From Nocardiopsis suaedae (GTDB lineage: Bacteria; Actinomycetota; Actinomycetes; Streptosporangiales; Streptosporangiaceae): 51,552 bases of DNA. Position 1 is the first letter of the stretch. The number at the start of each line of letters is the position of its first letter. The position numbers and the translations under genes are program-made. The notes beneath the pieces are model-generated. The model searched no databases, was not told where the DNA came from, and saw only the letters and a list, made by a program, of their open reading frames with translations. Positions 1 through 9,157 of the stretch are shown here, piece by piece. The DNA lies in NCBI RefSeq assembly GCF_027706745.1, contig NZ_JAQFWP010000051.1:1-51552 (forward strand). Direction: 5' to 3'.

Positions 1-2
1 CC

Positions 3-71
3 GACCTCCTCTACCAGTGGATGAATCGGGCCGCCACAGCCGACAGCATCGACGAGGTCTTCGCCTCCTGA
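3..71 (+). CDS. C-terminal fragment of an unidentified protein
   Basis: An open frame runs in from the left edge and stops at TGA 69-71, giving 22 residues that end in DEVFAS. The codons are strongly G/C-ending and a hairpin terminator follows 12 nt after the stop, so this looks like the real end of a gene that starts outside the window. There is too little sequence to name a family. Confidence 0.6.
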   Translation, partial: DLLYQWMNRAATADSIDEVFAS

Positions 72-83
72 CGCCGACAGCGT

Positions 84-117
84 GAGGGGCCGTGCCGCGT
101 TCGCGGGACGGCCCCTC
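84..117. terminator. Bidirectional hairpin terminator
   Basis: GAGGGGCCGT at 84-93 pairs with ACGGCCCCTC at 108-117. An inner CCGCG/CGCGG stem is separated from the outer one by a single G-G mismatch. It lies between the convergent ends of the partial gene and the permease, so it can serve both strands. Confidence 0.75.
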
Positions 118-140
118 CGTCGCTCCGGAAGCCGGAAGGC

Positions 141-1613
141 TCAGACCTCGGCGGTCTCCGGTTCGGTCTCCAGGGTGGAGCGGCGCATGGAGTAGCCGAA
201 GTAGACCGCCAGGCCCACGAGCATCCACACGCCGAAGGTCACCCAGGTCGCCACGCCCATGCTGAGCATCAGGTAGGCGCAGGAGAGCACGCCCAGCGCC
301 GGGGTCAGCGGCGCCAGCGGCATGGTGAAGCGGCGCCGCAGGTCCGGGCGGCGCTTGCGCAGGACGATCACCGCGACGTTCACCAGGCCGAAGGCGAACA
401 GGGTGCCGATGCTGGTCGCGTCGGCCAGGTGGCCCAGCGGGACCACGGCCGCCAGCACCGCGATGGCCGCCGACAGGATCAGGATGTTGGCCGTCGGGTT
501 CCCCCGCTTGTCCAGCTTGGAGAAGACCTTGGGGATCAGCCCGTCGCGGGACATCGCGAACAGGATGCGGGTCTGGCCGTAGAGGACCACCAGCACCACG
601 CTGGCGATGGCGATCACCGCGCCGACGGCGAAGACCACCGACCAGATCGGGGTGCCGGTCACCACGGTCAGGATGTGCGCCAGGCTCGCCTCGGTGTCCT
701 GGAAGTCGGTCCACGGCATGGCGCCCACCGCGACGAAGGCGACCAGGCAGTAGATCGCGGTGACGATGATCAGCGAGAGCATGATCGCCCGCGGCAGGTC
801 CCGCTGCGGGTCCTTGGCCTCCTCGCCCGCGGTGGAGGCGGCGTCGAAGCCGATGTAGGAGAAGAACAGCGTCGCGCCGGCCGCGCTCACCCCGGCCATG
901 CCCAGCGGCATGAAGGGGGCGAAGTTGCCGTCCCGCACGGCGGTGGCGGCGATCGCCACGAACATGACCATCACGGCGACCTTGACGACCACCATGGCGC
1001 CGTTGAGCCAGGCGCTCTCCCGCACCCCGCCGATGAGGGCCACCATGGCCAGCACCACCACCACGGCGGCCGGGGCGTTCACGATGCCGCCGTCGGCGCC
1101 GGGCGGCTGGGTCAGCGCGGCCGGCAGGCTCGCCCCGGTCACCAGGCGCAGCAGTTCGTTGATGTACTCGCCCCAGCCGACGGCGACCGCGGCCACCGAC
1201 ACCCCGTAGGTGAGCATCAGGCACCAGCCGCAGACCCAGGCGACCAGCTCGCCCATGGTGGCGTAGGAGTAGGAGTAGGCCGACCCGGAGGCCGGGATCA
1301 TCCCGGCCAGCTCGGCGTAGGCCAGCGCGGAGAACAGCGCGGTGATCCCGGCGATCACGAACGAGAGCACCACGGCCGGTCCGGCCACCGGGACCGCCTC
1401 GCCGAGGACGACGAAGATGCCGGTGCCCAGGGTGGCGCCGATGCTGATCATGGTGAGCTGGGCCAGCCCCATGGTGCGCCGCAGGCTGCCGCCCTCGCCG
1501 TGGCCGGCCTCCTCGGTGAGCCGCTCCACCGGCTTGCGCCGCGTCAGCCGCTGCTTCACCGTCCTCTGCGGCGCCGCCGGCGCGGGGGCGCCGACCGTCT
1601 TCTCCTCAACCAC
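141..1613 (-). CDS. APC-family amino-acid permease
   Basis: This 490-residue protein is an integral membrane transporter of the amino acid-polyamine-organocation superfamily, closest in style to cationic amino-acid permeases. A cytoplasmic N-terminus of about 45 residues precedes roughly 12 hydrophobic segments. The first segment carries the GATLGTGIF substrate-binding turn, and the loop after TM6 has the family pattern GFDAASTAGEEAKDPQRDLP. The GTG start at 1613 is preceded by GAGGAG at good spacing. It is monocistronic: the ispG terminator and a 375-bp gap lie upstream, and a hairpin lies downstream. Substrate cannot be read from sequence. Arginine/lysine or a branched amino acid would be usual for this subgroup, which is an inference from family only. 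Confidence 0.85.
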   Translation of the reverse strand: MVEEKTVGAPAPAAPQRTVKQRLTRRKPVERLTEEAGHGEGGSLRRTMGLAQLTMISIGATLGTGIFVVLGEAVPVAGPAVVLSFVIAGITALFSALAYAELAGMIPASGSAYSYSYATMGELVAWVCGWCLMLTYGVSVAAVAVGWGEYINELLRLVTGASLPAALTQPPGADGGIVNAPAAVVVVLAMVALIGGVRESAWLNGAMVVVKVAVMVMFVAIAATAVRDGNFAPFMPLGMAGVSAAGATLFFSYIGFDAASTAGEEAKDPQRDLPRAIMLSLIIVTAIYCLVAFVAVGAMPWTDFQDTEASLAHILTVVTGTPIWSVVFAVGAVIAIASVVLVVLYGQTRILFAMSRDGLIPKVFSKLDKRGNPTANILILSAAIAVLAAVVPLGHLADATSIGTLFAFGLVNVAVIVLRKRRPDLRRRFTMPLAPLTPALGVLSCAYLMLSMGVATWVTFGVWMLVGLAVYFGYSMRRSTLETEPETAEV

Positions 1614-1988
1614 CAGGGTCTCCTCGGGGGATGTCAGGCGACAGGTTCCGGGCGCGCTCGCGGAGCGGATCCGTACGGACCCTGAACAGGGGGGAAACGC
1701 GCCTCGGCAACAGTAGCGATGTTACCTGGGCTACAGAACCATCGAACGTTGCGGGTTCGATCGCCAATCCCCGCATTCTTTGCGGTGTGGCGCAATGAAA
1801 CGCCGCTATATGTGGGTCAACTCACATATTTGGCCTTGATGACCTCTGTCACGCACTCCTGTGGCGCGGATGTCCGAATATGCACAACGGATGCCCGGCA
1901 TTCCTCCCCGGACACGCGAAAGGGCGGGGCGCCGGTGGGCGCCCCGCCCGGATGCAACGCCGGAAGGCGGGCCGGAAGTCCCGGAGGG
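1614..1988. promoter_or_regulatory. Intergenic region with operator-like palindrome at 1808-1829
   Basis: This is a gene-free stretch between ispG and the permease, both on the minus strand. About 1720-1880 is clearly richer in A+T than its surroundings. It holds a 22-bp inverted repeat, ATATGTG (1808-1814) and CACATAT (1823-1829), with symmetry continuing inward (GT/AC), so 9 of 11 pairs match. A second inverted repeat, ATCGAAC (1741-1747) and GTTCGAT (1755-1761), lies closer to the permease. Both are candidate operators for the permease promoter, and no particular regulator can be named. Confidence 0.4.
1922..1949 (-). terminator. Hairpin terminator after ispG
   Basis: This is a perfect 12-bp stem, GGGCGGGGCGCC against GGCGCCCCGCCC, with a 4-nt loop. 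It lies 39 nt past the ispG stop and has no U-tract. Confidence 0.75.
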
Positions 1989-3146
1989 TCAGCCGGCGAC
2001 GGCCACGGACGGCTCGCCGGACTCGGCGCCCTCGTCCTTCATGTCCTCGGCCAGGCGCATGGCCTCCTCGATCAGCGTCTCCACGATCTTGGACTCGGGC
2101 ACGGTCTTGATCACCTCGCCCTTGACGAAGATCTGCCCCTTGCCGTTGCCCGAGGCGACGCCCAGGTCCGCGTCCCGCGCCTCACCCGGACCGTTGACCA
2201 CGCACCCCATCACCGCCACCCGCAGCGGCACGTCCATGCCCTCCAGGCCCGCGGTCACCTCGTCGGCCAGCGAGTACACGTCCACCTGCGCCCGCCCGCA
2301 CGACGGGCACGACACGATCTCCAGGCCCCGCTCGCGCAGCCCCAGCGACTCCAGGATCTGCGCGCCGACCTTGACCTCCTCGGCCGGAGGCGCCGACAGC
2401 GACACCCGGATCGTGTCCCCGATCCCCTCGGCCAGCAGCGCCCCGAAGGCCACCGAGGACTTGATCGTGCCCTGGAAGGCCGGCCCGGCCTCGGTCACGC
2501 CCAGGTGCAGCGGGTAGTCGCACTGCGCGGCGAGCTGCCGGTAGGCGTTGACCATCACGACCGGGTCGTTGTGCTTGACCGAGATCTTGATGTCGCGGAA
2601 GCCGTGCTCCTCGAACAGCGAGCACTCCCACAGCGCCGACTCCGCCAGCGCCTCGGGGGTGGCCTTGCCGTACTTGGCCAGCAGGCGCTTGTCCAGCGAC
2701 CCGGCGTTGACGCCGATGCGGATGGGCACCCCCGCTTCGGAGGCGGCCTTGGCGATCTCGCCGACCTTGTCGTCGAACTTCTTGATGTTGCCCGGGTTGA
2801 CCCGCACGGCCGCGCACCCGGCCTCGATCGCGGCGAAGACGTACTTGGGCTGGAAGTGGATGTCGGCGATCACCGGGATCTGGGACTTCTTGGCGATGAT
2901 CGGCAGCGCTTCGGCGTCGTCGGCGGTGGGCACGGCCACCCGCACGATCTGGCAGCCCGAGGCGGTCAGCTCGGCGATCTGCTGCAGGGTGGCGTTGATG
3001 TCGGCGGTGGAGGTGGTGGTCATGGACTGCACCGACACCGGCGCGCCGCCGCCCACGGGCACGTCGCCGACCATGATCTGCCGGGACTGGCGCCGCTCCG
3101 CCAGACGCAGCGGCGGGGTGGCGGGCATTCCAAGATCGACGGTCAC
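1989..3146 (-). CDS. ispG: 4-hydroxy-3-methylbut-2-enyl diphosphate synthase (flavodoxin/ferredoxin)
   Basis: IspG (GcpE) converts 2-C-methylerythritol 2,4-cyclodiphosphate to HMBPP, the penultimate step of the MEP isoprenoid pathway. It is a cytoplasmic [4Fe-4S] enzyme. The protein has 385 residues, the usual length of the short bacterial form. The N-terminal barrel begins with [19 protein letters not shown]. The C-terminal cluster-binding part shows CPSCGR followed by GCVVNGPGE, which carry the three cysteine ligands and the conserved glutamate. I chose the GTG at 3146 because GAGGTGA sits just upstream. A longer frame to 3218 adds only a Pro/Arg-rich leader. It lies downstream of dxr and the site-2 protease in the order known from mycobacteria, with a 235-nt gap that could carry its own promoter. 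Confidence 0.95.
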   Translation of the reverse strand: MTVDLGMPATPPLRLAERRQSRQIMVGDVPVGGGAPVSVQSMTTTSTADINATLQQIAELTASGCQIVRVAVPTADDAEALPIIAKKSQIPVIADIHFQPKYVFAAIEAGCAAVRVNPGNIKKFDDKVGEIAKAASEAGVPIRIGVNAGSLDKRLLAKYGKATPEALAESALWECSLFEEHGFRDIKISVKHNDPVVMVNAYRQLAAQCDYPLHLGVTEAGPAFQGTIKSSVAFGALLAEGIGDTIRVSLSAPPAEEVKVGAQILESLGLRERGLEIVSCPSCGRAQVDVYSLADEVTAGLEGMDVPLRVAVMGCVVNGPGEARDADLGVASGNGKGQIFVKGEVIKTVPESKIVETLIEEAMRLAEDMKDEGAESGEPSVAVAG

Positions 3147-3381
3147 GGTCTCACCTCGCGGGCCGCCGGGGTGGTCCGGCGGCTTCGGTTGAAAGTCGAA
3201 GGGGTCGGGACGCCGCACCGGGCGCCGCGCAGGAGGCGGCCGGGCGCACCGGGACCGGGGTCCCCCGGTTCCTGGGAGAGCGGTGGCGCCGCCGTCCGCA
3301 TGCGCTGCCTAGGCTACCTCCCCCTGAGCGGGGACGGGCCCACGGCCGCCGGGCGCCACCCGCCGGGCGGACACCCGCGGG

Positions 3382-4734
3382 TCACTGCGTCACGCGCAGC
3401 GGGTTGACCACGTCGGCGATCAGCAGCATGACGCTGAAGGCCAGGAAGCAGGCCACGACCACGTAGGCCACCGGCATGAGCTTGGCGACGTCGAAGGGGC
3501 CCGGGTCGGGACGCTTGAACACCTTGGCGAAGGCGCGGCGCACCGACTCCCACAGGGCGCCCAGGATGTGCCCGCCGTCCAGCGGCAGGATCGGCAGCAT
3601 GTTGAAGGCGAACAGGAAGAGGTTCACCCCGGCCAGCAGGTTGATCAGGAAGGACGCCCGCTCGATCAGCGGAATGGGCTGCGCCAGCACCTCTCCGCCG
3701 ATGCGGGAGGCCCCCACGATGCCCACCGGCGAGTCCATGGTGCGCTCCTCGCCCATGAACGCCGCCCGGAAGACGTCGTCGACCTTGGTGGGCAGCGCCA
3801 CCAGCGCCTCGCCCACACCGACGATGGTCTCGCCCATGAAGGCGGCGGTCTCCCCCGGGCCCAGCGCCGTGCGCTCGTTCTGGAAGGTGATGCCGAGGAA
3901 GGCCGCCTTCTCGGTGTCGGGGATGCGGAACCCCTGGTCGTCGGTGAGCGGCTCGCCGTCGGGTCCGGTCTTGTACTCGATCTCGCCGGCGGCGTCGCGC
4001 GCCACGACAGTGTTCTCGATGAGGTCGGCCTCCAGCTCGACCTCCTCACCCCCGCGCTCGACGGTGAACGCGGTGGGGCCGGGCGATTCGCGGATGAGCC
4101 GGTTGGCGTCGTTCCAGCCGGCCACCCGCTCCCCGCCGACGGCCACGATCTCGTCGCCGGGCCGGAACCCGGCCGCGGCGGCGGGCGTGGGCGGCGCGTC
4201 CTCGGGGCAGGTCGCGTCGGTGGCGGTGGCGGGGACCACGCACTCGCTCACCGCGTTCACGGTGGTGGAGGGCTGCGGGACGCCGATCCCCATGAGCAGC
4301 ACGATGAAAAGGCCGACGGCCAGCACGAGGTTCATCGCGGGACCGGCCACCATGACGATGATCCGCTTCCACGGAGCGCGCTGGTAGAACTGGCGGTCCT
4401 CGTCCCCCGGCTCCACCTCGACGCTGCTCGCCTCGCGCGCGTCCTCGATCATCGCGCGGATGCGGCCCATCGGGCGCCCGGAGACGTCGGGGGCGGCCGG
4501 CGGGATCATGCCGACCATGCGGACGTAGCCGCCCAGCGGGACGCCCTTGACGCCGTACTCGGTGTCGCCGATGCGCCGGGACCACAGGGTCGGCCCGAAG
4601 CCCACCATGTACTGGGTGCAGCGGATGCCGAACATCTTCGCCGTGCCGAGGTGGCCCAGCTCGTGCCAGGCGATGGAGAAGAGGAGTCCAAGGAAGAAAA
4701 GGACGATCCCCGCGATCGTGAGCACTGCGGTCAT
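3382..4734 (-). CDS. Site-2-type intramembrane zinc metalloprotease (Rip1/RseP family)
   Basis: This 450-residue membrane protease is expected to cleave transmembrane anti-sigma factors or other membrane substrates in regulated intramembrane proteolysis. The zinc motif HELGH is at residues 24-28 inside TM1. A PDZ domain occupies roughly 180-270 (PGDEIVAVGGERV). The second catalytic motif NMLPILPLDGGH lies near residue 380, before the last membrane segments. GAGGAGAGG precedes the ATG at 4734, and the dxr stop codon lies inside that ribosome-binding region, 10 nt away, so the two are probably co-transcribed. The dxr-rip-ispG order matches mycobacterial Rip1, but the substrate here is unknown. 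Confidence 0.93.
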   Translation of the reverse strand: MTAVLTIAGIVLFFLGLLFSIAWHELGHLGTAKMFGIRCTQYMVGFGPTLWSRRIGDTEYGVKGVPLGGYVRMVGMIPPAAPDVSGRPMGRIRAMIEDAREASSVEVEPGDEDRQFYQRAPWKRIIVMVAGPAMNLVLAVGLFIVLLMGIGVPQPSTTVNAVSECVVPATATDATCPEDAPPTPAAAAGFRPGDEIVAVGGERVAGWNDANRLIRESPGPTAFTVERGGEEVELEADLIENTVVARDAAGEIEYKTGPDGEPLTDDQGFRIPDTEKAAFLGITFQNERTALGPGETAAFMGETIVGVGEALVALPTKVDDVFRAAFMGEERTMDSPVGIVGASRIGGEVLAQPIPLIERASFLINLLAGVNLFLFAFNMLPILPLDGGHILGALWESVRRAFAKVFKRPDPGPFDVAKLMPVAYVVVACFLAFSVMLLIADVVNPLRVTQ

Positions 4735-4744
4735 GCACCTCTCC

Positions 4745-6028
4745 TCAGGCTGCCCGGGCGATCAGCTCCCGGGCGCGGCTCCGGGCCCGTTCGTCGGCCG
4801 CGCGGACGTCGTCGGGGGTGGGTTCCTCCGGTTCGTCCGTGCCGTGTCGCTCTGAGACTACCCGGGCCACGGTGTCCACGATGGCGGGGAAGGACAGCCG
4901 CCCCTTCAGGAAGGCGTCCACGGCCTCCTCGTTGGCGGCGTTGTAGACGGCCGGTGCGGTCCCCCCGGCGGCGCCGACCTCGCAGGCCAGCCGGACGGCG
5001 GGGAAGGCGTCGTGGTCGAGCGGCTCGAAGGTCCAGCTCTGCGCGCGGGTCCAGTCCACGGGGGGCGCCGCCGCGCCGACCCGGTGCGGCCAGGACATCC
5101 CGTAGGCGATCGGGATGCGCATGCTGGGCGGGCTGGCCTGGGCGAGCGTGGAGCCGTCGGTGTACTCGACCATGGAGTGCACGATCGACTGGGGGTGGAC
5201 GACCACCTCGATGCGCTCCAGCGGGACGTCGAAGAGCAGGTGCGCCTCGATCACCTCGAGCCCCTTGTTGACCAAGGTGGCCGAGTTGACCGTGATCACC
5301 GGCCCCATGCTCCAGGTGGGGTGGTTCAGCGCGTCCTCGGGGCCGACTCCGGCCAGTTCGGCCCGGCCGCGGCCGCGGAACGGGCCGCCGCTGGCGGTGA
5401 TGACCAGCCGGCGCACGTCCTCCACGCGGGCCTCGACCTGCCCCTGGGCCAGGGCGGTCAGCTCGGCGGCGGGCACCCGCGGATAGCACTGGGCCAGGGC
5501 GAAGTGCTCGGAGTCGACCGGCACGATCTGCCCGGGCTGGGCGGCGGCGCGCACCAGCGGCCCGCCGATGATCAGCGACTCCTTGTTGGCCAGCGCCAGC
5601 AGCCGCCCGGCGCGCAGCGCCGCCAGAGTGGACTCCAGGCCCAGGGCGCCGGTGATGCCGTTGAGCACCACGTCGCAGCTCCAGGAGGCGGCCTCGGCGA
5701 CCCCCTCGGCCCCGGCGAGCACCTTGGCGCCGCTGCCGCGCTCGGCGAGCAGCCGCGCGACCTCGGCGGCGCGCCCGGCGTCGGCGACCGCGACGGCCTC
5801 GGCTCCGGTCTCGGCGGCCTGGTCGGCCAGGAGCTCGGCGCGGCCGCCCCCGGCGGCCAGCGCCCGCACCCGGAAGCGGCCCGGGTTCGCGCGCACGACC
5901 TCCAGGGCCTGCGTTCCGATGGAGCCGGTGGATCCGAGGAGGACGACCTCGCGGGTGTCGTCGGGCCGGGAGCTCTGCAGGAGTCGTTCAGCGATTCGCA
6001 CCCGGCCATTGTCGCGCATGGCGCACAT
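4745..6028 (-). CDS. dxr: 1-deoxy-D-xylulose 5-phosphate reductoisomerase
   Basis: Dxr makes 2-C-methylerythritol 4-phosphate from DXP with NADPH and a divalent metal, the first committed MEP step. The protein has up to 427 residues. It shows GSTGSIG (NADPH site), ANKESL, the metal-binding DSEH, the flexible-loop region [26 protein letters not shown] and the C-terminal NAANEEAV, all intact. The start is uncertain: ATGs at 6028 and 6019 are in frame and neither has a clear Shine-Dalgarno, so translation could be leaderless. It is first in a dxr-rip unit that extends to ispG, so isoprenoid precursor synthesis and envelope stress proteolysis share a transcript. Confidence 0.95.
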   Translation of the reverse strand: MCAMRDNGRVRIAERLLQSSRPDDTREVVLLGSTGSIGTQALEVVRANPGRFRVRALAAGGGRAELLADQAAETGAEAVAVADAGRAAEVARLLAERGSGAKVLAGAEGVAEAASWSCDVVLNGITGALGLESTLAALRAGRLLALANKESLIIGGPLVRAAAQPGQIVPVDSEHFALAQCYPRVPAAELTALAQGQVEARVEDVRRLVITASGGPFRGRGRAELAGVGPEDALNHPTWSMGPVITVNSATLVNKGLEVIEAHLLFDVPLERIEVVVHPQSIVHSMVEYTDGSTLAQASPPSMRIPIAYGMSWPHRVGAAAPPVDWTRAQSWTFEPLDHDAFPAVRLACEVGAAGGTAPAVYNAANEEAVDAFLKGRLSFPAIVDTVARVVSERHGTDEPEEPTPDDVRAADERARSRARELIARAA

Positions 6029-6291
6029 GATCAGGGGACGGACGGCGCGGCTGATCAGGCCCGGACGGCGCCCCCTTTACATCGGCCCCCGCCGCGTCTA
6101 AGTTACCGGCCATGCAAGTTACCTCACAGTAGACTTCCGGTCCGCCGCCCCCTGGCGGACCCGCCCCGACGGGGGTCCGGCCGCCACGGCGGCCGGACAC
6201 GGCGCGACCCCGGACGGGCACCCGCGGCACCGCCGCCGCACTCCCCCGCACCCCCGCACACGGCCCGCCGAGGGCCGGAAACGAGGACGCC

Positions 6292-7914
6292 ATGCGCCGA
6301 CTCCGCACACTGTGCACCGCCGTGCTCGCATCGCTACTCATGGTGACCCTGGCCGTACCCCCCGCTCACGCCGAGACGGGGGTCCGCGTCACCCACGAGA
6401 CGATCCCCGGCCACGGCGGCATCGGCCTCCCCGCGAAGGTGATCACCCCCACCGGCCACGACGGGCCCCGCCCGCTGCTGGTCATGCCGACCGCCTGGGC
6501 CACCAACAACCTGCTCTACGTGGGCGCCGCGAAGCGGCTCGCCTACGAGTCCGGATACCAGGTCGTCACCTACACCTCCCGCGGCTTCTGGGACTCCGGC
6601 GGCGCGATCGAGGTCGCCGGCCCCGAGGACGTGGGCGACGCGCGCGCCGTCATCGACTGGGCGCTGGAGAACACCGACGCCGACCCCGGCCGCGTCGGCA
6701 TGGCCGGGATCTCCTACGGCGCCGGGATCAGCCTGCTCACCGCCGCCGAGGACGACCGGGTCAAAGCGGTGGGCGCGATGAGCGGCTGGGCCGACCTGGC
6801 CGAGTCGATCTACTCCCACGAGACGATCAGCTACCAGGCGGTGGAGCTGCTGCTGTCCTCGGCCCACCTGACCGGGACGCCCGGCGAGAAGCTGCTGGAG
6901 ATGGAGCGCGAGTACCGCGAGGGCAACGTCCAGCCCGCCCTGGACATGGCCCCCGAGCGGTCGGTCTCCACCAAGGTGGACGCGATCAACGCCAACGGCA
7001 CCGCCGTGATGATCGGCCACGCCTGGAACGACGGCATCTTCCCGCCCGGCCAGCTCACCGACTTCTACGGGGAGCTGACCGGGCCCAAGCGCCTGATGCT
7101 CTCGGCCGGCGACCACGCCACCCCCGAGGCCTTCGGCGCCGTCGGCCTGCCCAACGAGACCTGGTCGGAGCTGACCCGCTGGTTCGACCACCACCTCAAG
7201 GGCGCCGACAACGGCGTGGGCTCCGAGGACCCGGTGCGGGTCAAGCCCAACAACGGCCGGGGCGCGTGGGCGTCCTTCCCCGACTGGGAGTCGGTCTCCG
7301 ACGGCTCGCTCGACTACGGGCTGAGCGAGCCCGTGCGCACCTGGGACAACTGGCAGTCCACCGGCGGGCTCGACGAGGGGGCCGAGCCCGGCTGGAGCTA
7401 CGGCGTGGGCGCCGGGCGCGGAACCGTCGCCGAGAGCGGGACGCTGCTGCTCAGCGGCGCGCTCCAGCAGTTCGCCGACATCCCCACCGGGGTGTCCCTG
7501 CCGCTGGTGAACCGCTCCTACGCCGGGGTGTGGACCGGGCCGCGGCTGTCCGAGGGCGCCCGGGTGAGCGGGTCGCCGGAGGTGGACATGGTCGTCACCC
7601 CGACCGCCGCCGACCAGTCGCTGTACTTCTACCTGTACGCGGTGGACCGGTACGGCACCGGGTCGCTGATCACCCACGAGCCCTACACGCTGCGCGGCGC
7701 CGAGCCCGGCGAGCCGGTCGAGGTGGGCCTGCGGATGGAGCCGGTGGTCTGGGACGTCGCCGCCGGGCAGCGGCTGGCCCTGGTGGTGGACACCGAGGAC
7801 TCCCGCTACACCGACTCGGGCGACCGCGGCGAGCGGGTGGAGATCGGCTCCACCGAGGAGGCGCCGGCCGCGCTGTCCGTGCCCACCGGCCCCGACCCCG
7901 ACGGCCGGGTCTGA
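6292..7914 (+). CDS. Secreted S15/CocE-type alpha/beta-hydrolase (X-Pro dipeptidyl-peptidase-like)
   Basis: This 540-residue exported hydrolase has a signal peptide of about 27 residues that ends in PAHAETG. The alpha/beta-hydrolase core has the nucleophile elbow GISYGAG, an acid in HAWNDGIFP and a histidine in SAGDHATPE. The last 200 residues form the beta-rich X-Pro/CocE C-terminal domain, with its typical SLYFYLYAVD strand. Family members cleave Xaa-Pro dipeptides or act as esterases and acylases, and sequence alone does not decide which. GAGGA precedes the ATG. It is followed by its own hairpin terminator. The divergent dxr lies 263 bp upstream. Confidence 0.85.
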   Translation: MRRLRTLCTAVLASLLMVTLAVPPAHAETGVRVTHETIPGHGGIGLPAKVITPTGHDGPRPLLVMPTAWATNNLLYVGAAKRLAYESGYQVVTYTSRGFWDSGGAIEVAGPEDVGDARAVIDWALENTDADPGRVGMAGISYGAGISLLTAAEDDRVKAVGAMSGWADLAESIYSHETISYQAVELLLSSAHLTGTPGEKLLEMEREYREGNVQPALDMAPERSVSTKVDAINANGTAVMIGHAWNDGIFPPGQLTDFYGELTGPKRLMLSAGDHATPEAFGAVGLPNETWSELTRWFDHHLKGADNGVGSEDPVRVKPNNGRGAWASFPDWESVSDGSLDYGLSEPVRTWDNWQSTGGLDEGAEPGWSYGVGAGRGTVAESGTLLLSGALQQFADIPTGVSLPLVNRSYAGVWTGPRLSEGARVSGSPEVDMVVTPTAADQSLYFYLYAVDRYGTGSLITHEPYTLRGAEPGEPVEVGLRMEPVVWDVAAGQRLALVVDTEDSRYTDSGDRGERVEIGSTEEAPAALSVPTGPDPDGRV

Positions 7915-7939
7915 CGGCGCCCCCTGCTTGAGGGGCGGT

Positions 7940-7965
7940 CCCCGGCCGGTGCGCACCGGCCGGGG
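7940..7965 (+). terminator. Hairpin terminator after the S15-like hydrolase
   Basis: This is a perfect 11-bp stem, CCCCGGCCGGT against ACCGGCCGGGG, around a GCGC loop, 25 nt after the stop codon. Confidence 0.7.
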
Positions 7966-8076
7966 GCCTCAGCCGTTCCGGGGCCCCGGCCCCGTGTTTC
8001 GGTCCGACACTCCGCGACACGTCGTCCAACCGAAAGTGGGCACACCGTCACCCTGCGTGTGGCATGATCACGTCCC

Positions 8077-9051
8077 ATGACACCGTCCCTCCTGCGCGTC
8101 CTCGTCGCGCCCCTGGTCGCGGCCGCCCTGGCCGCGGGTGCCACCGGAGCCTCGGCCGCCACCGGCCCGACCGGCCCCGCACCCGCCGCGGGCGGCCCCG
8201 GCGCCGTCCGCCACACCGCCTCCGAAGAGCCCGCCTCGGTCCTGGCCTACTGGACCGAGGACCGGATGGCCGCCGCCCGCCCGATCGGGCGGCTGATCGG
8301 CGGCGCCGCCGACGGGCTGCTCGACGCGCCGCCCGGGTACGGCGCATCCGGACGGGAGCACCAGGCCGACGGCGGCGACGCGCCGGAATGGACCGGCGGC
8401 GGCGCCGTGGCCCGGACCACCGGGCGGGTCTTCCTGAGCATGGACGGGCGCGACTTCACCTGCACCGCATCGGTGGTGCGCTCCCGCAACGCCTCCACGG
8501 TGGTCACCGCGGGCCACTGCCTCAAGGACGGCTCCGGGGCGTGGGCGTCCAAGTGGGTGTTCGTGCCCGGCTACGACGACGGCGAGGAGCCCTACGGGCG
8601 CTACACCGCCCGGGAGATGCTGGTGACGCCCGAGTGGGCGCGGCGCACCGACGACAGCCGCGACTTCGGGGCGGCCGTGCTGCGCGAGAGCGGCGGCGCA
8701 CCGGTGCAGGAGGCCACCGGCGCCCAGCGCATCTCCTTCTCCGGCGACCACACCGGGTCGGTCCGGTCCTTCGGCTACCCGGCCCGCTCGCCCTACGACG
8801 GCCGGACGCTGCGCACCTGCGACGGCCCCACCCACGCGGACCGCGGCGGCACCACCGCGCGCGGCATGTCCTGCGACATGACCGAGGGCTCCAGCGGCGG
8901 GCCGTGGTTCGCCGGCTTCGACTCCGGGTCCGGCCGCGGCACCGTGGTGTCCGTGGTCAGCTTCAAGTACGCCTCGGACGCGGGCACCCAGTACGGGCCG
9001 GTCCTGGGCGCGTCCGAACGCCGCGTCTTCGACGAGGCCCAGGACGCCTGA
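8077..9051 (+). CDS. Secreted trypsin-like serine protease (V8/glutamyl-endopeptidase type)
   Basis: This 324-residue exported protease has an Ala-rich signal peptide ending near ASAATG and a pro-region to about residue 110. The chymotrypsin fold carries the catalytic triad: His in VVTAGHCLKDG, Asp in SRDFGAAVL and Ser in EGSSGGPWF. The ARTTGRVFLSM strand and FTCTASVV match the N-terminal barrel of V8-like peptidases, and two Cys pairs suggest disulfides. The ATG at 8077 has no clear Shine-Dalgarno, so the transcript may be leaderless. It converges on the symporter gene and shares a strong bidirectional terminator with it. Specificity is not determined. Confidence 0.88.
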   Translation: MTPSLLRVLVAPLVAAALAAGATGASAATGPTGPAPAAGGPGAVRHTASEEPASVLAYWTEDRMAAARPIGRLIGGAADGLLDAPPGYGASGREHQADGGDAPEWTGGGAVARTTGRVFLSMDGRDFTCTASVVRSRNASTVVTAGHCLKDGSGAWASKWVFVPGYDDGEEPYGRYTAREMLVTPEWARRTDDSRDFGAAVLRESGGAPVQEATGAQRISFSGDHTGSVRSFGYPARSPYDGRTLRTCDGPTHADRGGTTARGMSCDMTEGSSGGPWFAGFDSGSGRGTVVSVVSFKYASDAGTQYGPVLGASERRVFDEAQDA

Positions 9052-9083
9052 CTCCGGCGCCCCGCGGGACGGCGGGAACGCGC

Positions 9084-9117
9084 CGAGGGGGAGGGGCGCC
9101 GTCGCCCCTCCCCCTCG
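9084..9117. terminator. Bidirectional terminator between protease and symporter
   Basis: This is a perfect 15-bp stem (9084-9098 with 9103-9117), G-rich then C-rich, with a CCGT loop. It lies between two convergent genes. Confidence 0.85.
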
Positions 9118-9157
9118 TGCCGCTCGGCGGCCGGGCGGTCCCGCCCGGCCGGTGCGG

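Noticed and set aside
429-1685. 418-codon plus-strand frame over the permease
   Set aside because: The translation is His/Asp/Gly-rich without any domain, and it is opposite a clear 12-helix transporter.
1741-1765. T-arm-like sequence GGGTTCGATCG suggesting a tRNA or att site
   Set aside because: No acceptor, D or anticodon stems can be formed around it, and the sequence is better explained by the ATCGAAC/GTTCGAT inverted repeat.
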